Assembly: GCA_020403245.1 (NCBI GenBank)
Contig: JADBYA010000030.1
Location: 124,001 to 188,000 of the forward strand
DNA from: Flavobacterium sp.
GTDB taxonomy: Bacteria > Bacteroidota > Bacteroidia > Flavobacteriales > Flavobacteriaceae
Direction: 5' to 3'
Length of the DNA: 64,000 nt
The notes below the pieces were generated by a model, which was not told the origin of the DNA, did no database searches, and was given only the letters and a program-made list of their open reading frames with translations. Of this stretch, positions 34,897-43,810 are shown piece after piece (positions within the stretch are counted from its first letter, which is position 1; each line of letters opens with the position of its first letter). A program made the translations under genes and the position numbers.

Positions 34897-36147
34897 TTAT
34901 TGCACATTTTTCAAAATTTCTTTCTGCAATAGTTCCATTGCTTTATTTGCTGTTCTATCGATCACTTTTTCACGAGGTTGGCCAAAATTAAACTCTTCAA
35001 CAAATATATTTATTGGTGTTGCTAAAGCAATAAAAACTGTTCCAATTTCTGATTTACCCTTTTCTTTACTAGGCCCGGCATTGCCTGTTGTAGCAATTGC
35101 ATAATCGGTTTTCATTATTTTTTGAATTCCTATTGCCATTTCCTTTGCTACTTGTGCACTCACTACCGAGTACTCCTCAATTGTTGTTTGTGACACACCA
35201 AGGACAGCAACTTTGGTATCAACAGTATAACTAACTACACTGCCGCGAAAATAATTGGAAGCTCCTGCAACCGATGTCAACATTTGAGCAATTTTTCCGC
35301 CAGTACAACTTTCTGCTGTTGAAATGGTTCTTCCTTGCTGAGCAAGTAATCTTCCAACTACAACTTCGATGGTTTCATCTTCTTCATAACCTACAATAAT
35401 ATCGCCAATCAATTTAGTTAGATCATTTACATTGTGTTGAATGGCATTTTCAAGTATTTCTTTATTTTCACCACGAGCAGTTAGTCGCAAACGCACTCTT
35501 CCAGGGCTTGGTAAATATGCCAATTTTATAAAATTTGGAAGTTCATTTTCCCAATCTTCAATGCGTTCTGCAATGATACTTTCACCTTGTCCGTAAGTTA
35601 AAATCGTTTTGTGAATGATGTAAGGTCTTTTAAATTCAGATACTATTCTTGGAATAAGTTGCTCGTTTACAATACCTTTCATTTCATAGGGAACGCCAGG
35701 CATCGATACAAAAATTGTCTTTCCCTTTTGCATCCACATTCCCGCAGCAGTTCCATAATTATTCATGAGAACTTGGGCTTTTGAAGGCAATAATGCTTGG
35801 TCTTTATTAACTTGTGTTGGATTAAAATTAAGCTTGGCAAACAATGCTAGAATATGGCCTTCTACTTCTTTATTTCTAACATAAACATCTTCAAAATATT
35901 CGCAAAACGTTTTCTTGGTAATATCATCTTTAGTGGGTCCTAAACCGCCCGTAATGATAACCAAATCAACTTTGTCTTGCAAAGAAGCAAACGTTTCTAA
36001 AATATGATTTCTATCATCCGAAATAGAAAGCATTTCTTGGGTTTGTACACCAATTTTATCTAAGGCTTTGGCAATGTAACCCGAGTTGGTATCCACAATT
36101 TGCCCGATAAGAATTTCGTCGCCAATAGTAACTATAGTTGCTTTCAT
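34897..36147 (-). CDS. cinA: CinA family protein (nicotinamide-nucleotide amidohydrolase)
   Basis: A 416-residue two-domain CinA. The N-terminal molybdopterin-binding-like domain (COG1058) has [19 protein letters not shown] and [17 protein letters not shown]; the C-terminal PncC-type amidohydrolase has [20 protein letters not shown] and ATTGNAGP. It is expected to process NMN or ADP-ribose in pyridine nucleotide repair. Competence relevance is only historical. Confidence 0.94.
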   Translation of the reverse strand: MKATIVTIGDEILIGQIVDTNSGYIAKALDKIGVQTQEMLSISDDRNHILETFASLQDKVDLVIITGGLGPTKDDITKKTFCEYFEDVYVRNKEVEGHILALFAKLNFNPTQVNKDQALLPSKAQVLMNNYGTAAGMWMQKGKTIFVSMPGVPYEMKGIVNEQLIPRIVSEFKRPYIIHKTILTYGQGESIIAERIEDWENELPNFIKLAYLPSPGRVRLRLTARGENKEILENAIQHNVNDLTKLIGDIIVGYEEDETIEVVVGRLLAQQGRTISTAESCTGGKIAQMLTSVAGASNYFRGSVVSYTVDTKVAVLGVSQTTIEEYSVVSAQVAKEMAIGIQKIMKTDYAIATTGNAGPSKEKGKSEIGTVFIALATPINIFVEEFNFGQPREKVIDRTANKAMELLQKEILKNVQ

Positions 36148-36183
36148 TAAATTTATTTACAGAGAGACCTAGAGCTGAGTTTA

Positions 36184-36276
36184 TTTTATTGTAGAATAAG
36201 GGCACCGATTGGAGCGGGACTTTGCCTGACGATAGGCAGGCCAGTGGAGCAAAAACGGGATACGAGTTAAGCAAAC
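36184..36276. repeat. Dispersed repeat with nested GC-rich palindrome
   Basis: The 205-bp gap between cinA and the Hpt gene contains a segment (from about AAGGGCACCGATTGGAGCGG) interrupted by the GC-rich palindrome TGCCT-GACGAT-AGGCA at 36223-36238. A similar nested arrangement occurs near 45455-45528. It stands out in base composition from surrounding AT-rich DNA. Confidence 0.5.
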
Positions 36277-36353
36277 TTACCTAGTAATTACCATCACTGA
36301 TAACTCCCAAACCTTTATTTCGCTAATTCGATATCGCTTGGTCGCCTCTTAAT

Positions 36354-36698
36354 TTACAAATCGAAATCTTTTTTTATTTCTTTTATGGCTTTGTCAATTT
36401 GATTTTGCACGCTTTCAAAAGTATCCACAATTTCTTTGCGCTTTCCCTCTACTTTTGTCCAAGCTTCAACTTCGAGAATTTCTTGATGCGCTACAGTCAT
36501 TCCCAGTAAATCCAAACTTGGCTTGATTTTATGTGCATAGGCATATGCCAGTTTATAATCTTTTGTTTTGATACCCAAATCAATTTGTTTTACGTCTTCA
36601 GGTAGTTCTGTCACAAATAGTGTGATGATTTGCATAACAAATTCAGGATCGTTATCTGAAAGTGCATATACTTTTGCGAGGTTGTAGTTTATTGCCAT
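36354..36698 (-). CDS. Hpt domain phosphotransfer protein
   Basis: A 114-residue single-domain histidine phosphotransferase. AYAYAHKIKPSLDLLGM carries the phosphorylatable His in the HxxKxS pattern. FVTELPEDVKQIDLGI precedes it. It lies one base overlapped with the FAH family gene. It presumably relays phosphate between a hybrid kinase and a response regulator encoded elsewhere. Confidence 0.88.
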   Translation of the reverse strand: MAINYNLAKVYALSDNDPEFVMQIITLFVTELPEDVKQIDLGIKTKDYKLAYAYAHKIKPSLDLLGMTVAHQEILEVEAWTKVEGKRKEIVDTFESVQNQIDKAIKEIKKDFDL

Positions 36699-37309
36699 TA
36701 TTTTATATGTAATCTTAGTACTCTTTTATTTTCTATAAATCCTTCAAGAACATCGTTTGGGGAAACTTTGGCAACGCCTTCGGGTGTTCCTGTAAAAATA
36801 ATATCTCCTTTTTTTAATGTAAAAAATTGCGAAACATAGGAAATGATTTCATCTATTTTCCACAACATATAGCTTGTATTTCCCTTTTGAACGGTTTGAC
36901 CGTTTTTGGTTAACTCAAAAGTAATATTTTCCATCGAAATAAAATTATTTTTTGGAAAAAAGTCACCAATAATCGCTGAACCGTCAAATGCTTTGGCTTT
37001 TTCCCAAGGCAACCCTTTTTCTTTAAGGTTATTTTGTATATCTCTTGCCGTAAAATCGATGCCTAATCCTATTTCGTCATAATACTTGTGCGCAAATTTG
37101 GTATCAATATATTTTCCAACTTTGTTTATTTTAACCAAAATCTCAATTTCATGATGAATTTCATTACTGAATTCGGGTATTACAAAAGGTGTTTTCTTAG
37201 GTAAAATAGCGGTATCAGGCTTTAAAAAAATTACAGGTTCGTCTGGTCGCTCATTGTTGAGCTCAGCAATGTGATTGACGTAATTTCTTCCGATGCAGAT
37301 GATTTTCAT
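36698..37309 (-). CDS. Fumarylacetoacetate hydrolase family protein
   Basis: A 203-residue FAH-fold protein. The N terminus IICIGRNYVNHIAELNNERP, the metal-binding HHEIEILVKI, GLGIDFTARDIQ and FTGTPEGVAKVSPND are visible. Members include acylpyruvases and oxaloacetate decarboxylases; the short length and motifs suit the acylpyruvase (FAHD1-like) group. The exact substrate is not certain. Confidence 0.9.
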   Translation of the reverse strand: MKIICIGRNYVNHIAELNNERPDEPVIFLKPDTAILPKKTPFVIPEFSNEIHHEIEILVKINKVGKYIDTKFAHKYYDEIGLGIDFTARDIQNNLKEKGLPWEKAKAFDGSAIIGDFFPKNNFISMENITFELTKNGQTVQKGNTSYMLWKIDEIISYVSQFFTLKKGDIIFTGTPEGVAKVSPNDVLEGFIENKRVLRLHIK

Positions 37310-37316
37310 AATTTTT

Positions 37317-37383
37317 GGTTGGAAGTTGGAAGATGGGAGATGGAGGTAAAATCATCTGACTTCTGACTTCCCGCTTCTAACTT
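37317..37383. repeat. Word-repeat quasi-palindrome
   Basis: GGTTGGAAGTTGGAAGATGG on the left opposes CATCTGACTTCTGACTTCCC on the right. It fills the gap between the exonuclease and FAH genes and just touches the exonuclease stop. Words of the same type occur in frame in the E2 and methyltransferase genes. Confidence 0.65.
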
Positions 37384-38150
37384 TTTGTGTTTAACTTTCT
37401 CAACTTAATTCCTGTCAAAACTTTCTTGGTATATAATGGAAATTCAGCATTTTGTATCCAACTAAAATAACCTGGTTCTTTGTCTAAGACATCGTCAACC
37501 AAAGCATTTTTGTGTTTGCCAAAGGTGAAAATTTCTTTTCCATTATCATTCAAAGCAATGAAACCAGCAAAATCAACTGATTTTTTTCGGGTCGTAAATT
37601 CAGATAGCGCTTTCACATCGTTTTCTAAATCGGTGTATCTGTCTAATTGTGCTTTCAAGATTTCATAAGTTGCCATGGTGTCCGCTTCTGCCGAATGGGC
37701 ATTTTCTAAACTTTGATTGCAATAAAATTTATAAGCAGCGCTTAACGTTCTTTCTTCTTTTTTATGAAAAATAGTTTGTACATCAACAGAAACTCGGTTT
37801 TTCATATCAAAATCAACTTCGGCACGCAATAATTCTTCGGCCAAAAGCGGTATATCAAATCTATCGGAATTAAATCCAGCCAAATCCGAATCTTTAATCA
37901 TGTTGTGAATTGGTCCTGAAAGCGCTGCAAATGTTGGTTCATTGGCTACTTTTTCATTCGTGATTCCGTGAACGGCTGTAGCAAATGCGGGAATGGGAAT
38001 TGTGGGATTCACCAACCAGGTTTTGCTTTCTTTATTCCCATTAGGATAGACTTTAAAAATCGAAATTTCGACGATTCTATCTTTGGCAACATCAATACCT
38101 GTAGTTTCCAAATCAAAGAAGCAAATAGGTCTATTCAGTTTTAGTTCCAT
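37377..38150 (-). CDS. 3'-5' exonuclease, DnaQ-like
   Basis: A 257-residue DEDD exonuclease. Exo I is CFFDLETTGIDVAKDRIVEI, Exo II GFNSDRFDIPLL, and Exo III HSAEADTMATYEI (DEDDh His). The C-terminal 85 residues (FTFGKHKNALVDDVLDKEPG) form a small domain often found with these exonucleases. It is not clearly the Pol III epsilon subunit; it may act in repair or RNA turnover. Confidence 0.9.
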   Translation of the reverse strand: MELKLNRPICFFDLETTGIDVAKDRIVEISIFKVYPNGNKESKTWLVNPTIPIPAFATAVHGITNEKVANEPTFAALSGPIHNMIKDSDLAGFNSDRFDIPLLAEELLRAEVDFDMKNRVSVDVQTIFHKKEERTLSAAYKFYCNQSLENAHSAEADTMATYEILKAQLDRYTDLENDVKALSEFTTRKKSVDFAGFIALNDNGKEIFTFGKHKNALVDDVLDKEPGYFSWIQNAEFPLYTKKVLTGIKLRKLNTKS

Positions 38151-38221
38151 TGTAAAATGTTAAGTTGACAAATATAAAATATTACAGTTACCATTGGTAG
38201 ATTTTATATTTTTTTTTAGAT

Positions 38222-38246
38222 AAAAAAACCCGCTTTTGCAAACGGG
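38222..38246 (-). terminator. Rho-independent terminator of the E2 gene
   Basis: Minus strand: CCCGTTT-GCAA-AAGCGGG (with one G-T pair) followed by seven T residues, 24 bp past the E2 stop. Confidence 0.85.
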
Positions 38247-38269
38247 ATTGATTTATGATTATTTATTGT

Positions 38270-39595
38270 TTAATACTCCCTATTCACATCAAATGCTTCC
38301 AAGTAATCGGCAACACGTTTTACAAAGCTTCCGCCAAGTGCACCATCAACTACACGATGATCATAGCTGTGTGACAAGAACATTTTTTGACGTATTCCAA
38401 TGAAATCGCCTTCTGGAGTTTCGATAACGGCTGGTACTTTTCTAATTGCTCCAAGTGCTAGAATTCCCACTTGTGGTTGGTTGATAATGGGTGTGCCAAA
38501 TACTGAACCAAAAGTTCCCACGTTTGTCACTGTATACGTTCCGCCTTGTGTATCATCTGGTTTTAATTTTCCGGCTTTGGCGCGGTTACCTAAATCGTTT
38601 ACCGCTTTTGCCATGCCAACAAGGTTGAGTTGGTCAGCATTTTTAATAACCGGCACAATTAAATTTCCGTTGGGTAAGGCAGCCGCCATACCAAGGTTAA
38701 TATTTTTACGTTTAATGATAAAGTCACCATCTACAGAAATATTCATTCCTGGGAAATCTTTTATGGCTTTGGCTACCGCTTCCATAAAAATGGGTGTGAA
38801 CGTTAGTTTTTCGCCTTCGCGTTTTTCAAATGCCACTTTTACCCTGTCTCTCCATTTTACAATATTGGTCACATCCACTTCAATAAACGATTGTACGTGA
38901 GCCGAAGTTTGCACAGAAGCTACCATATAACCCGAAATCAGCTTTCGCATACGATCCATTTCAATGATTTCGTCACCACCGTTTACAGAAACTGGTTGTG
39001 GGTTGCGAGTTTCGGGTTGAGTGTTAAAGGTTTCTGGTTGACTTCCTGATTCCAACTTACTACTTCCAACTTCCTGCTTCCTGGTTCCAACAAATTTCAA
39101 TATATCTTCTTTAGTAACACGTCCGTCTTTTCCTGAACCAGCAATACTTTCCAATTCCGAAATTGAAATACCTTCTGCCGTAGCGATATTTTTTACTAAT
39201 GGCGAATAGAATCTATCGGATGATTTGATTTCCGACTTTTCGGAAATAAAAGCGGCTGGAGCTAGCGTAGCTTGGGCAGTTTCAATGTTTTTTTGTACCT
39301 CGACTGCGCTCGGTGTGACAACTGTTGCTGATTGTGGAAGTTCTGTGGCAACTCCTTCCGTTTCTATAATAGCAATCGTTTGACCCACTTTGACTACATC
39401 GTTCACTTGAAATAAAATTTCGGTTAAAACACCTGAAATTTCACTTGGCACCTCACTATCAACCTTATCGGTAGCGATTTCTAGAACAGCTTCATCGGCG
39501 TCTATTTTTTCACCTACGTTTTTAAGCCAATTTGTAATCGTTGCTTCCGCTACACTTTCACCCATTTTAGGTAATTTCAATTCAAACTTTGCCAT
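38270..39595 (-). CDS. 2-oxo acid dehydrogenase E2 (dihydrolipoyl acyltransferase)
   Basis: A 441-residue E2. The lipoyl domain (1-80) has Lys44 in EIATDKVDSEVPSE; the E1/E3-binding domain is at about 130-169 (SPLVKNIATAEGISISELES, GKDGRVTKEDIL); the catalytic domain (207-441) ends SHSYDHRVVDGALGGSF with the active His. The second linker, residues about 172-203, is built from DNA of the word-repeat type (TTCCAACTT and GGGTTGCGAGTTT). Which oxo acid it serves (pyruvate, 2-oxoglutarate or branched-chain) is not resolved; the motif set fits branched-chain type best. Confidence 0.92.
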   Translation of the reverse strand: MAKFELKLPKMGESVAEATITNWLKNVGEKIDADEAVLEIATDKVDSEVPSEISGVLTEILFQVNDVVKVGQTIAIIETEGVATELPQSATVVTPSAVEVQKNIETAQATLAPAAFISEKSEIKSSDRFYSPLVKNIATAEGISISELESIAGSGKDGRVTKEDILKFVGTRKQEVGSSKLESGSQPETFNTQPETRNPQPVSVNGGDEIIEMDRMRKLISGYMVASVQTSAHVQSFIEVDVTNIVKWRDRVKVAFEKREGEKLTFTPIFMEAVAKAIKDFPGMNISVDGDFIIKRKNINLGMAAALPNGNLIVPVIKNADQLNLVGMAKAVNDLGNRAKAGKLKPDDTQGGTYTVTNVGTFGSVFGTPIINQPQVGILALGAIRKVPAVIETPEGDFIGIRQKMFLSHSYDHRVVDGALGGSFVKRVADYLEAFDVNREY

Positions 39596-39668
39596 ATGTG
39601 TATACTAAAGTTGTGTTTTTCAATTCGTCTGCAAAATTAATAAAAGAAAAAGCGATTAATGTGTTTTT

Positions 39669-40829
39669 CTAGAAATTAATTACTTTTCCTCTATCGTTAC
39701 TGCTATTGCTCCCAATGATGAAATTGCTTTGCATTGGTAACAGTTTAAATGTAAACGACTTGTTTTTATTTGTCTCGAAAAAAGAAATTGCATCGGTAAA
39801 ACTCAGATAGTTTGTATCTAGAATTACCTCTACATTTTCCTTCTTCGAAATCGATTGCGAAAATACTATTTTTCCATTTTCTAAAATGGTTCTTTCAATA
39901 TTATTTTGAAGTTTACTCTCTAGTTTTTCTCTTACCCTTTCATTTTCAGAAATTAAGATATACTTACTTGGCGATTTTTTTGCTGTGGTTTTGGCTTGAA
40001 AAAGTTTTACAACAGAAAAATAAAAAGCACCAAATCGAGCCATCAGGTTAAAAAACAGCGACCGTTTAAAATGTTTAGCATAAAAAAAATTCATGAACTC
40101 TCTGAAGTGTTTCATATAGGTAGCATCCTTAACAGTGCTTTCTCCTTTGTAATGTATCACAGTCGTTTCATGGAAATAATAATTCTGTTTTTTCAGTAAC
40201 AACGCTCTGTATGACAAATCAATATCATCCGCATACATAAAACAGTTTTCGTCAAAACCACCAAGTTCATTATACAATTCACGTTTCATAACCATAAAGG
40301 CGCCAACAAGAATATCAACTTTTCCGGTTTGGTTTTCAGCTAAATGCTGGGCATAATATTTATTAAAAAGCGATGAATTCGGAAATAACTTGTACAACCC
40401 AAATATTTTTGTAAAAGCTATCCAAGGTGTCGGAATGCCGCGTTTGCTTTCAGGTAAAAAGTTTCCGGTTCCGTCAATGAGTTTGGAGCCTACAATTCCT
40501 AAATCAGTTTGACTTTTGGCGAAAGCCAGCACTTTTTCAAATGTATCTTCTGCTACAACAGTATCAGGATTTAGAATGCAGATATACTCGCCTTTGGCTA
40601 AAACAACCGCAATGTTATTGCCTTTTGGAAAACCTGAATTTTCTTTGTTTTCTATGAGTTTGATGTTAGGAAAACGCTGTTTCATTATATCGCAACTATC
40701 ATCGGAAGAATTATTATCAACAACAATAATTTCAGCATCGATGTTTTGAATGGCTTTTTGCACACTCAAAACACATAGCTCTAAAAAGTAGCGCACATTG
40801 TAGTTAAGGATGATTATGGATAGTTGCAT
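39669..40829 (-). CDS. Family 2 glycosyltransferase (rhamnosyltransferase-like)
   Basis: A 386-residue GT2. IIILNYNVRYFLELCVLSVQ, VVDNNSSDDSCDIMKQRFP, ICILNPDTVVAEDTF (DxD-like) and FDENCFMYADDIDLSYRALL are present, plus a C-terminal hydrophobic segment and an unusual extension of about 100 residues. The first 28 codons lie in a 94-bp direct repeat also found at 41370-41464. Only 9 bp separate it from the toxin gene, so it may now be transcribed with that module. Confidence 0.9.
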   Translation of the reverse strand: MQLSIIILNYNVRYFLELCVLSVQKAIQNIDAEIIVVDNNSSDDSCDIMKQRFPNIKLIENKENSGFPKGNNIAVVLAKGEYICILNPDTVVAEDTFEKVLAFAKSQTDLGIVGSKLIDGTGNFLPESKRGIPTPWIAFTKIFGLYKLFPNSSLFNKYYAQHLAENQTGKVDILVGAFMVMKRELYNELGGFDENCFMYADDIDLSYRALLLKKQNYYFHETTVIHYKGESTVKDATYMKHFREFMNFFYAKHFKRSLFFNLMARFGAFYFSVVKLFQAKTTAKKSPSKYILISENERVREKLESKLQNNIERTILENGKIVFSQSISKKENVEVILDTNYLSFTDAISFFETNKNKSFTFKLLPMQSNFIIGSNSSNDRGKVINF

Positions 40830-40838
40830 TTGACAAAT
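40745..40838. repeat. 94-bp direct repeat, copy A
   Basis: This copy includes the first codons of the glycosyltransferase. Copy B at 41370-41464 differs at about three positions. The sequence between them is exactly the toxin-antitoxin cassette. Confidence 0.9.
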
Positions 40839-41141
40839 TTAAAGCAACTTATTTAAATGACTAGGATTTTTTTGATTGTTCCAAAATAAGAGTAATTCGA
40901 TTGAAAAATCATCATTCTTAATTTTGTAGAATAATGTAGTTTGTTTGGATAAAATAAGTGAATATATATTTTCTAATCTTAAAACTCCTAAAGTTGGATT
41001 TTTAGAGAGTCTTTCCAATTCTATTTCAACTAATTTTTCAAATTTTAAAACTTCATTATGATTCCATTTCAAAAAGATAAAATCAATTTCTTCTTCATAA
41101 GAATTTATAGCAGAAAATGTCCAGTAAATGCTATAACTCAT
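40839..41141 (-). CDS. RelE/ParE family toxin
   Basis: A 100-residue RelE/ParE-fold protein. The N terminus SYSIYWTFSAINSYEEEIDF, the basic helical centre and RLENIYSLILSKQTTLFYKI match the family beta-sheet. The stop codon is at the inner edge of repeat copy A. The antitoxin start overlaps by 4 bp. Whether it targets mRNA or gyrase cannot be decided. Confidence 0.85.
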   Translation of the reverse strand: MSYSIYWTFSAINSYEEEIDFIFLKWNHNEVLKFEKLVEIELERLSKNPTLGVLRLENIYSLILSKQTTLFYKIKNDDFSIELLLFWNNQKNPSHLNKLL

Positions 41142-41341
41142 TTTAGAGAGGCTATTTTTTCTTTTATTCGCCGCATAGCTTCTTCGTGAGAAATAACCTT
41201 TCCTTCCTTAGTTTCCTGAATAGATTTTTCTATTAATTTCAATAATACTGGATCTAATTCCTCATTACTTACATTAGGAATAGTTTCATAAACTTGAAAA
41301 GGTTCTTTTGCAATATTTTTTTTCTTTGAGCTCATATTCAA
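41138..41341 (-). CDS. Antitoxin partner of RelE/ParE toxin
   Basis: A 67-residue helical charged protein (KSIQETKEGKVISHEEAMRR, IKEKIASLK at the end). No clear N-terminal DNA-binding fold is visible. Its position before the toxin with a 4-bp overlap supports the antitoxin role. A -7 type box TATATTTG (41362-41355, minus strand) lies 14 bp upstream, inside the cassette. Confidence 0.82.
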   Translation of the reverse strand: MNMSSKKKNIAKEPFQVYETIPNVSNEELDPVLLKLIEKSIQETKEGKVISHEEAMRRIKEKIASLK

Positions 41342-41369
41342 TGTTTTTGATTTTCAAATATACGAAAAG

Positions 41370-41464
41370 TTTGAATGGCTTTTTTTCACACTCAAAACAC
41401 ATAGCTCTAAAAAGTAGCGCACATTGTAATTAAGGATGATTATGGATAGTTGCATTTGACAAAT
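41370..41464. repeat. 95-bp direct repeat, copy B
   Basis: A second copy of the 5' end of the glycosyltransferase gene and its upstream 9 bp. It lies upstream of the ABC-F gene and supplies the TTG element of that promoter. Confidence 0.9.
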
Positions 41465-41478
41465 ATACTCTACTTTTG
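41450..41478 (+). promoter_or_regulatory. Promoter of ABC-F gene
   Basis: TTG 41450-41452, 18-nt spacer, TACTTTTG 41471-41478. The TTG is in repeat copy B, the -7 box just outside. It fixes the translation start to the GTG at 41495. Confidence 0.65.
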
Positions 41479-41494
41479 CAAAAAATTGTTACCC

Positions 41495-43369
41495 GTGAAT
41501 TACCTTTCTGTAGAAAATATATCAAAATCCTTTGGCGAAAGAACGTTGTTTGAAAACATTTCGTTCGGTATCAACAAAGACCAAAAAATTGCCTTCATAG
41601 CCAAAAATGGTTCGGGAAAAACCTGTATCATGAACATCATCAATGGCGAAGACGAGCCGGATACCGGACAAGTAGTACTGCGAAAAGGGTTGAAAATGGC
41701 GTTTTTATCACAAAAAAGCAATCTGCAAGATGAACTAACAATTGAGGAAAGTATTTTCGCTTCGGATAATGAAATTCTGCACGTAATTGAACGCTACGAA
41801 AAAGCGCTCGAAAACCTCAATCCCGAAACTTCAGGAGAGGAAAAATACCAATTGGCTTTCGACGAAATGGATCGCCACAATGCATGGGATTTTGAAACGC
41901 AATTCAAGCAAATCCTTTCAAAACTTAAGCTTGACGATTTAAAACTCAAAGTAAAAAGTCTTTCTGGAGGTCAGAAAAAGCGTTTATCACTGGCAATAAT
42001 TCTGATTAATCGACCCGATTTATTGATTTTGGACGAGCCAACAAACCATTTGGATTTAGAAATGATTGAATGGCTGGAAAGTTATTTTGCCAAAGAAAAC
42101 ATTACTCTGTTCATGGTGACTCACGACCGTTTCTTCCTGGAGCGTGTATGTAATGAAATCATCGAACTCGACAACGGAAAACTATACCAATACAAAGGCA
42201 ATTACTCTTATTATTTGCAAAAGAAAGAAGAGCGCATTGCTATGGAAAACTCGACTATTGATAAAGCGCAAAACCTTTTCGTAAAAGAATTGGCGTGGAT
42301 GCGACGCCAACCCAAAGCAAGAACCACCAAATCAAAATCGAGGCAAGATGATTTTTACCAAATAAAAGCCGTTGCTGAAAGCCGCAGAAAAGAGAATGTC
42401 GTCGAGCTTGAAATCAATATGGAACGCATGGGAAGTAAAATTATTGAGCTTCACAAAATCAATAAAAAATTTAAAGATAAAGTCATTCTAGACAATTTTA
42501 CTTATGACTTTCAACGTGGGGAACGCATTGGTATTATTGGTAAAAACGGAACTGGAAAATCGACTTTTTTGAATATTTTGACCAAAACAATATTTCCTGA
42601 ATCGGGCAAAGTAATTATTGGTGATACTATAAAAATTGGTTACTACACTCAAAGTGGTATCAATCCAAAACCGGGACAAAAAGTGATTGACATTATCAAA
42701 GAATATGGCGAATACATTCCACTAACGAAAGGAAAAATTATTTCCGCTTCTCAATTATTGGAACGCTTTTTATTTGATGCAAAAAAACAATATGATTTTG
42801 TGGAAAAACTGAGTGGTGGCGAATTGAAACGGTTGTATTTGTGTACGGTTTTAATACAAAATCCCAACTTTTTAATTCTGGACGAACCAACGAATGACTT
42901 GGATATTGTAACGCTAAATGTACTGGAAAGTTTCTTATTGGATTATCCGGGTTGTCTGCTTGTGGTGTCACACGACCGATATTTTATGGATAAGATTGTA
43001 GATCACTTGTTCATTTTTAGAGGCGAAGGACAAATAGAAGATTTCCCAGGAAATTATTCTGATTTTAGAGCTTATGAAGATTCGGCTGAGCCAAAAGGAT
43101 TATCTAATGTTTCAACCGAAAAAGTAAAATGGAAACAAAACAACACCGCTTCAACGGGTTTAAATTTTAATGAGCAAAAAGAGTTCAACAAAATTGAACG
43201 CGAAATCAAGGATTTAGAATACGAGAGAAAACAAATAGAAAATTTATTTGCCGAAAGTAAAGTTGCTGATGCAGATATAGTGGCAAAAGCCAAAGAATTG
43301 GAAGCTATTATTAAAAAAATGGAAGTGAAAGAAGAACGTTGGTTTGAATTGAGTTCTAAAATGGAGTAA
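41495..43369 (+). CDS. ABC-F family ATPase
   Basis: A 624-residue protein with two ABC domains and no membrane segments. First domain: AKNGSGKTCIMNII, LSGGQKKRLSLAIIL, ILDEPTNHLDLEMIEWLE. Second: GKNGTGKSTFLNIL, LSGGELKRLYL, ILDEPTNDLDIV. The linker is basic, and a C-terminal coiled coil (EIKDLEYERKQIENLF) resembles Uup. The start is GTG at 41495, since an upstream in-frame ATG lies before the promoter. Role likely in ribosome or branched DNA intermediate handling. Its last 240 bp are duplicated downstream. Confidence 0.93.
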   Translation: MNYLSVENISKSFGERTLFENISFGINKDQKIAFIAKNGSGKTCIMNIINGEDEPDTGQVVLRKGLKMAFLSQKSNLQDELTIEESIFASDNEILHVIERYEKALENLNPETSGEEKYQLAFDEMDRHNAWDFETQFKQILSKLKLDDLKLKVKSLSGGQKKRLSLAIILINRPDLLILDEPTNHLDLEMIEWLESYFAKENITLFMVTHDRFFLERVCNEIIELDNGKLYQYKGNYSYYLQKKEERIAMENSTIDKAQNLFVKELAWMRRQPKARTTKSKSRQDDFYQIKAVAESRRKENVVELEINMERMGSKIIELHKINKKFKDKVILDNFTYDFQRGERIGIIGKNGTGKSTFLNILTKTIFPESGKVIIGDTIKIGYYTQSGINPKPGQKVIDIIKEYGEYIPLTKGKIISASQLLERFLFDAKKQYDFVEKLSGGELKRLYLCTVLIQNPNFLILDEPTNDLDIVTLNVLESFLLDYPGCLLVVSHDRYFMDKIVDHLFIFRGEGQIEDFPGNYSDFRAYEDSAEPKGLSNVSTEKVKWKQNNTASTGLNFNEQKEFNKIEREIKDLEYERKQIENLFAESKVADADIVAKAKELEAIIKKMEVKEERWFELSSKME

Positions 43370-43376
43370 ATTATTT

Positions 43377-43458
43377 CACAGAGATTCACAGAGAAAAAAA
43401 TGAGACTCACTGAGAAAAAACTCCGTGCATCTCTGCGCTAACTCGGAGTATCTCTGTG
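43377..43458. repeat. Word-repeat quasi-palindrome, spacer copy 1
   Basis: CACAGAGATTCACAGAG on the left and GGAGTATCTCTGTG on the right pair in part. It sits in the first of two spacers created by a tandem duplication; the second has an unrelated repeat. Confidence 0.65.
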
Positions 43459-43470
43459 TAACAAAAAATA

Positions 43471-43753
43471 AATGCTACAAATTATAAAATCAGCTTTAAA
43501 CTTCCTAAATTGGAAACAAAACAACACCGCTTCACCGGGTTTAAATTTTAATGAGCAAAAAGAGTTCAACAAAATTGAACGTGAAATCAAGGATTTAGAA
43601 TACGAGAGAAAACAAATAGAAAATTTATTTGCCGAAAGTAAAGTTGCTGATGCAGATATTACGACTAAAGCCAAAGAATAGGAAGCTATTATTAAAAAAA
43701 TGGAAGTGAAAGAAGAACGTTGGTTTGAACTTTCTTCAAAAATGGAAAGTTAA
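43471..43753 (+). pseudogene. Duplication relic: methyltransferase start joined to ABC-F end
   Basis: Bases 43471-43510 (encoding MLQIIKSALNFLN) resemble the start of the methyltransferase gene downstream ([13 protein letters not shown]). Bases 43512-43753 are a near-identical copy of the ABC-F 3' end (43131-43369). A TTG to TAG change at 43679-43681 stops the frame early. This is the product expected from a tandem duplication spanning the two gene ends. It encodes no functional domain. Confidence 0.85.
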
Positions 43754-43759
43754 ATTAAA

Positions 43760-43810
43760 CATTAAGAAGTTAAGTAAGATAAGAATCATTAAGCTTAACT
43801 AAACTTAATG
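43760..43810. repeat. Word-repeat quasi-palindrome, spacer copy 2
   Basis: CATTAAGAAGTTAAG on the left opposes CTTAACTAAACTTAATG on the right. It sits immediately before the methyltransferase gene, in the position that corresponds to the 43377-43458 repeat of the first spacer. Confidence 0.65.

Noticed and set aside
36148..36353. tRNA or other standard RNA gene in the cinA-Hpt gap
   Set aside because: No cloverleaf, T-loop or CCA end could be found; the GC-rich part is the nested palindrome.
40745..41464. Insertion sequence around the toxin-antitoxin genes
   Set aside because: No transposase, no terminal inverted repeats, and the direct repeats are far longer than IS target duplications.
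43471..43681. Separate small gene after the ABC-F gene
   Set aside because: It is a fusion of two duplicated gene ends with a nonsense codon, not an independent gene.
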